In this document: piece after piece, positions 5,353-7,337 of the stretch
Numbering within the stretch: position 1 is the first letter of the stretch
Layout of the letters: each line of letters opens with the position of its first letter
Assembly (NCBI GenBank): GCA_012513125.1
Contig: JAAZCS010000049.1
Location: forward strand, 1 to 7,337
Reading direction: 5' to 3'
Origin: Treponema sp.
GTDB lineage: Bacteria; Spirochaetota; Spirochaetia; Treponematales; Treponemataceae
DNA length: 7,337 nt
Position numbers and translations under genes: made by a program
The notes under the pieces: generated by a model
Told to the model about the DNA's origin: nothing
Database searches by the model: none
The model's input: the letters and a program-made list of their open reading frames with translations, nothing else

Positions 5353-7337
5353 GAAAAAGATATTGGATAATAATCTCAGAAATCTTGACGCTTCAACTTT
5401 TTATAGCGATTGTGAAAAAGAAGGTCTCCTTTATTCAAAACTGATTCGAAGCCCCGCAAAAATGGGAATTATTAAAGATGTAGTTTTACAAGATATTCCA
5501 GAAGGCTATTATTTATACACTGCAAAAGATATTCCTTCAAATAAAACAATTCACTACAACAATACAGAACTGAAAATTTTTGGATATGATAAAATTGGAT
5601 ATCAGGGTGAACCATTAGGAATTCTGATAGGTCCTTCTGAAAGAACTCTTTGTGAACTTTTAGAAAAAGTTGATACTCAATATGAAACAGAAACTCTTGA
5701 ATCCGCATTAACAAAAGTTATGGATATAGCTCCAATAGAAAAAGATGAAATTAAACAAAATAATCAACCATCAAACAAAAAAAGTGATATTTTGGATGTT
5801 GTTGATCAATTGAATAAATTACCATCGCTAAATGACGTCATCGATAATACTCCTTCTGAAACACAAACTGAAGATAGCTCGATTATTGCAAAACGTATTA
5901 TTAAATTTGGATTATACGAAAATACTTCTGAAGAGGAAGCTGATGCTCAACTTTTTTCTGAAAATATAAAAATTATTGAAGGAAATTGGTCTTCTTCTTC
6001 ACCAAAAATGCCTTGGACAGAAACATCTGGAGCGTTTGGATATTATAAGAATAACCAATTGCACATTTTTGCACCAATAAAGTGGACTTATTTTCTTCAA
6101 AACTCACTTTCAGAAGTATTAAACATTTCTCTGGAACAAATTTTTATTCACAAAACAAAAAATCCAATTGGTGCTTCAAACGGATTATGGCGAACAACTC
6201 AAATTGCAATTCAAGTTGCAATTGCTACATTTGTTTCAAAAAAGCCAGTAATGCTTCAACTTTCACACAGTGAACAAAAAGCATACATGTCGTCTGATGT
6301 AAAAACAACATTCTCATACAAAACATCAATCAATGAAAACGGAATAATTGAAACTCTTAAAATAACAATCGATTCTGATATTGGCTTATGCAATCCTTTT
6401 GCTCAAGAAGTTATTGATAGACTTTCTATAGCATCTTGTGGTATGTATAAACCGAAAAATCTATATATTTCAGCAATAGCACATACTTCTCAAAATCCCC
6501 CTACATCAATTTCACTGACTAACATTGACTCTCAGTCTTTTTTTGCAATAGAAAATCAAATTCAAAAAATAAGTGAAATGTTACATATTTTTTCAGGTGA
6601 TATAAGAATTAACAATACAACTTCTCAAACATTTCCTTTTACAACACCACTGGGAAATTTCTATGATACTTTGTCAACAGCAATCAAAATAAGTGATTTT
6701 AATAGAAAATATGTGTCCTTTCACACAGACGCATTAAACAGGGTTAAAGAAGACTCAAATCCTTTTTTTGCAATACCATTGCGAGGAATTGGGCTTGCTT
6801 CAACATACAATTCTTCTGGTTTCTTTGCTGAAAGTACATTTAATTATGATTCAAAAATAGAAGTTACACTATTCCAAGATGAAAAAGTTGTGATTCATTC
6901 GCTTCGACCATCTGCACCTATTCAAGAAATCTGGAAAAAAACAGTTTCTGAATTATTGAAGATTCCAACAGAAAATATCAAAATAGATTCAAATTTTTTA
7001 ATCAACGAATTGCCTCGTCTTCCTGAAGATACAATTGGCAATATTAGTATTGTAAATGAAGTCCTAAAAAAATGCTGTAACGACATACAGAAAAGACGTT
7101 TTCATCAACCACTTCCACTAACATCAAAAAAAGGACTCTCTCCTTCTTCAAAACGTAATTGGAAAAACGACACATTCACAGGAAATCCATATTATTCACT
7201 TTCATACGCAACTGCAATTGTTGAAGTAGAACTGGATATAAATACATTCAATGAAAAAATCAAAGGAATTTGGCTCACCATCGATTGCGGTGAAGTCTTG
7301 GATGAAACAGCGGCCATCAACAGCATCAAGCTAGACA
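5345..7337 (+). CDS. Xanthine-dehydrogenase-like molybdopterin-subunit homologue with degenerate cofactor loops (3' end outside window)
   Basis: The frame is open from ATG 5345 to the window end (664 codons, no stop). It overlaps the aminotransferase by 8 bases (ATGCCTAA). The order of segments follows the large subunit of the xanthine dehydrogenase/quinoline oxidoreductase family: LLYSKLIRSP at 28-37, YTAKDIP at 58-64, KIGYQGEPLGILIG at 83-96 (a/b hammerhead domain), WTETSGAFG at 224-232 with the conserved Glu226, YKPKNLY then QNPPT at 383-387, FFAIENQI, RGIGLA at 480-485, and VEVELD at 626-631 leading to DCGEVL at 647-652. The cofactor loops do not fit. The GGGFGGK position reads IGASNGLW (275-282), and the MRGFG position reads SLTNID (390-395). 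A polar stretch of about 50 residues (127-178) interrupts the domain boundary. The catalytic Glu motif lies beyond the window. The frame is intact with normal codon use, so this looks like a conserved non-molybdenum derivative, not a decayed gene. It is probably cytoplasmic, as no signal peptide is seen. I recall the T. pallidum relative as 'quinoline 2-oxidoreductase'. Confidence 0.8.
   Translation, partial: MPKKKILDNNLRNLDASTFYSDCEKEGLLYSKLIRSPAKMGIIKDVVLQDIPEGYYLYTAKDIPSNKTIHYNNTELKIFGYDKIGYQGEPLGILIGPSERTLCELLEKVDTQYETETLESALTKVMDIAPIEKDEIKQNNQPSNKKSDILDVVDQLNKLPSLNDVIDNTPSETQTEDSSIIAKRIIKFGLYENTSEEEADAQLFSENIKIIEGNWSSSSPKMPWTETSGAFGYYKNNQLHIFAPIKWTYFLQNSLSEVLNISLEQIFIHKTKNPIGASNGLWRTTQIAIQVAIATFVSKKPVMLQLSHSEQKAYMSSDVKTTFSYKTSINENGIIETLKITIDSDIGLCNPFAQEVIDRLSIASCGMYKPKNLYISAIAHTSQNPPTSISLTNIDSQSFFAIENQIQKISEMLHIFSGDIRINNTTSQTFPFTTPLGNFYDTLSTAIKISDFNRKYVSFHTDALNRVKEDSNPFFAIPLRGIGLASTYNSSGFFAESTFNYDSKIEVTLFQDEKVVIHSLRPSAPIQEIWKKTVSELLKIPTENIKIDSNFLINELPRLPEDTIGNISIVNEVLKKCCNDIQKRRFHQPLPLTSKKGLSPSSKRNWKNDTFTGNPYYSLSYATAIVEVELDINTFNEKIKGIWLTIDCGEVLDETAAINSIKLD

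Noticed and set aside
5472..6273. Small frames at 5472-5714 (minus) and 6082-6273 (plus)
   Set aside because: Both fall within the long open frame starting at 5345, which matches a known fold throughout. They have no support of their own.
5345..7337. Possibility that the oxidoreductase-like gene is a decaying pseudogene
   Set aside because: There is no stop or frameshift over 664 codons and motif spacing is kept; only the cofactor loops are changed.

Overview
The window is AT-rich, compact bacterial DNA, most likely from a spirochaete of the genus Treponema. This rests on the kinds of genes and their order: a CapD-like dehydratase, a DegT-type aminotransferase and a xanthine-dehydrogenase-like large protein in a tight operon. 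I recall a similar order in T. pallidum around TP0077-TP0080, but could not check it. I see no RNA genes, mobile elements or CRISPR arrays.

Layout. (1) 1-258, plus strand: the last 85 residues of a branched-chain amino-acid aminotransferase. (2) 290-318: a strong hairpin that can terminate transcription from both sides. (3) 321-2486, minus strand: a two-gene envelope operon. First comes a small secreted protein of unknown function (2486 to 1986). Then, 18 bases on, a 548-residue exported protein with an RlpA-like double-psi barrel, a long acidic repetitive linker and a C-terminal peptidoglycan-binding SPOR domain (1967 to 321). (4) 2487-2634: a 148-base divergent promoter region with a perfect 14-bp palindrome next to the minus-strand gene. 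(5) 2635-7337, plus strand: a dense operon of a soluble nucleotide-sugar 4,6-dehydratase, a PLP-dependent sugar aminotransferase 18 bases later, and a long open frame overlapping the aminotransferase by 8 bases and running off the window end.

How they may work together. The dehydratase and aminotransferase form the classic pair that turns a UDP-sugar into a 4-keto-6-deoxy and then a 4-amino-4,6-dideoxy sugar for surface or flagellar glycans. The third gene is the most unusual. Its fold follows the molybdenum-binding subunit of the xanthine dehydrogenase family over its whole visible length. Yet the glycine-rich loop and the Arg-Gly loop that normally hold the molybdopterin cofactor are replaced. 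It looks like an intact, conserved protein that has lost cofactor binding, tightly coupled to a sugar-modifying pair. The exported SPOR protein shows a parallel case, because its RlpA-like barrel lacks the catalytic His and Asp.
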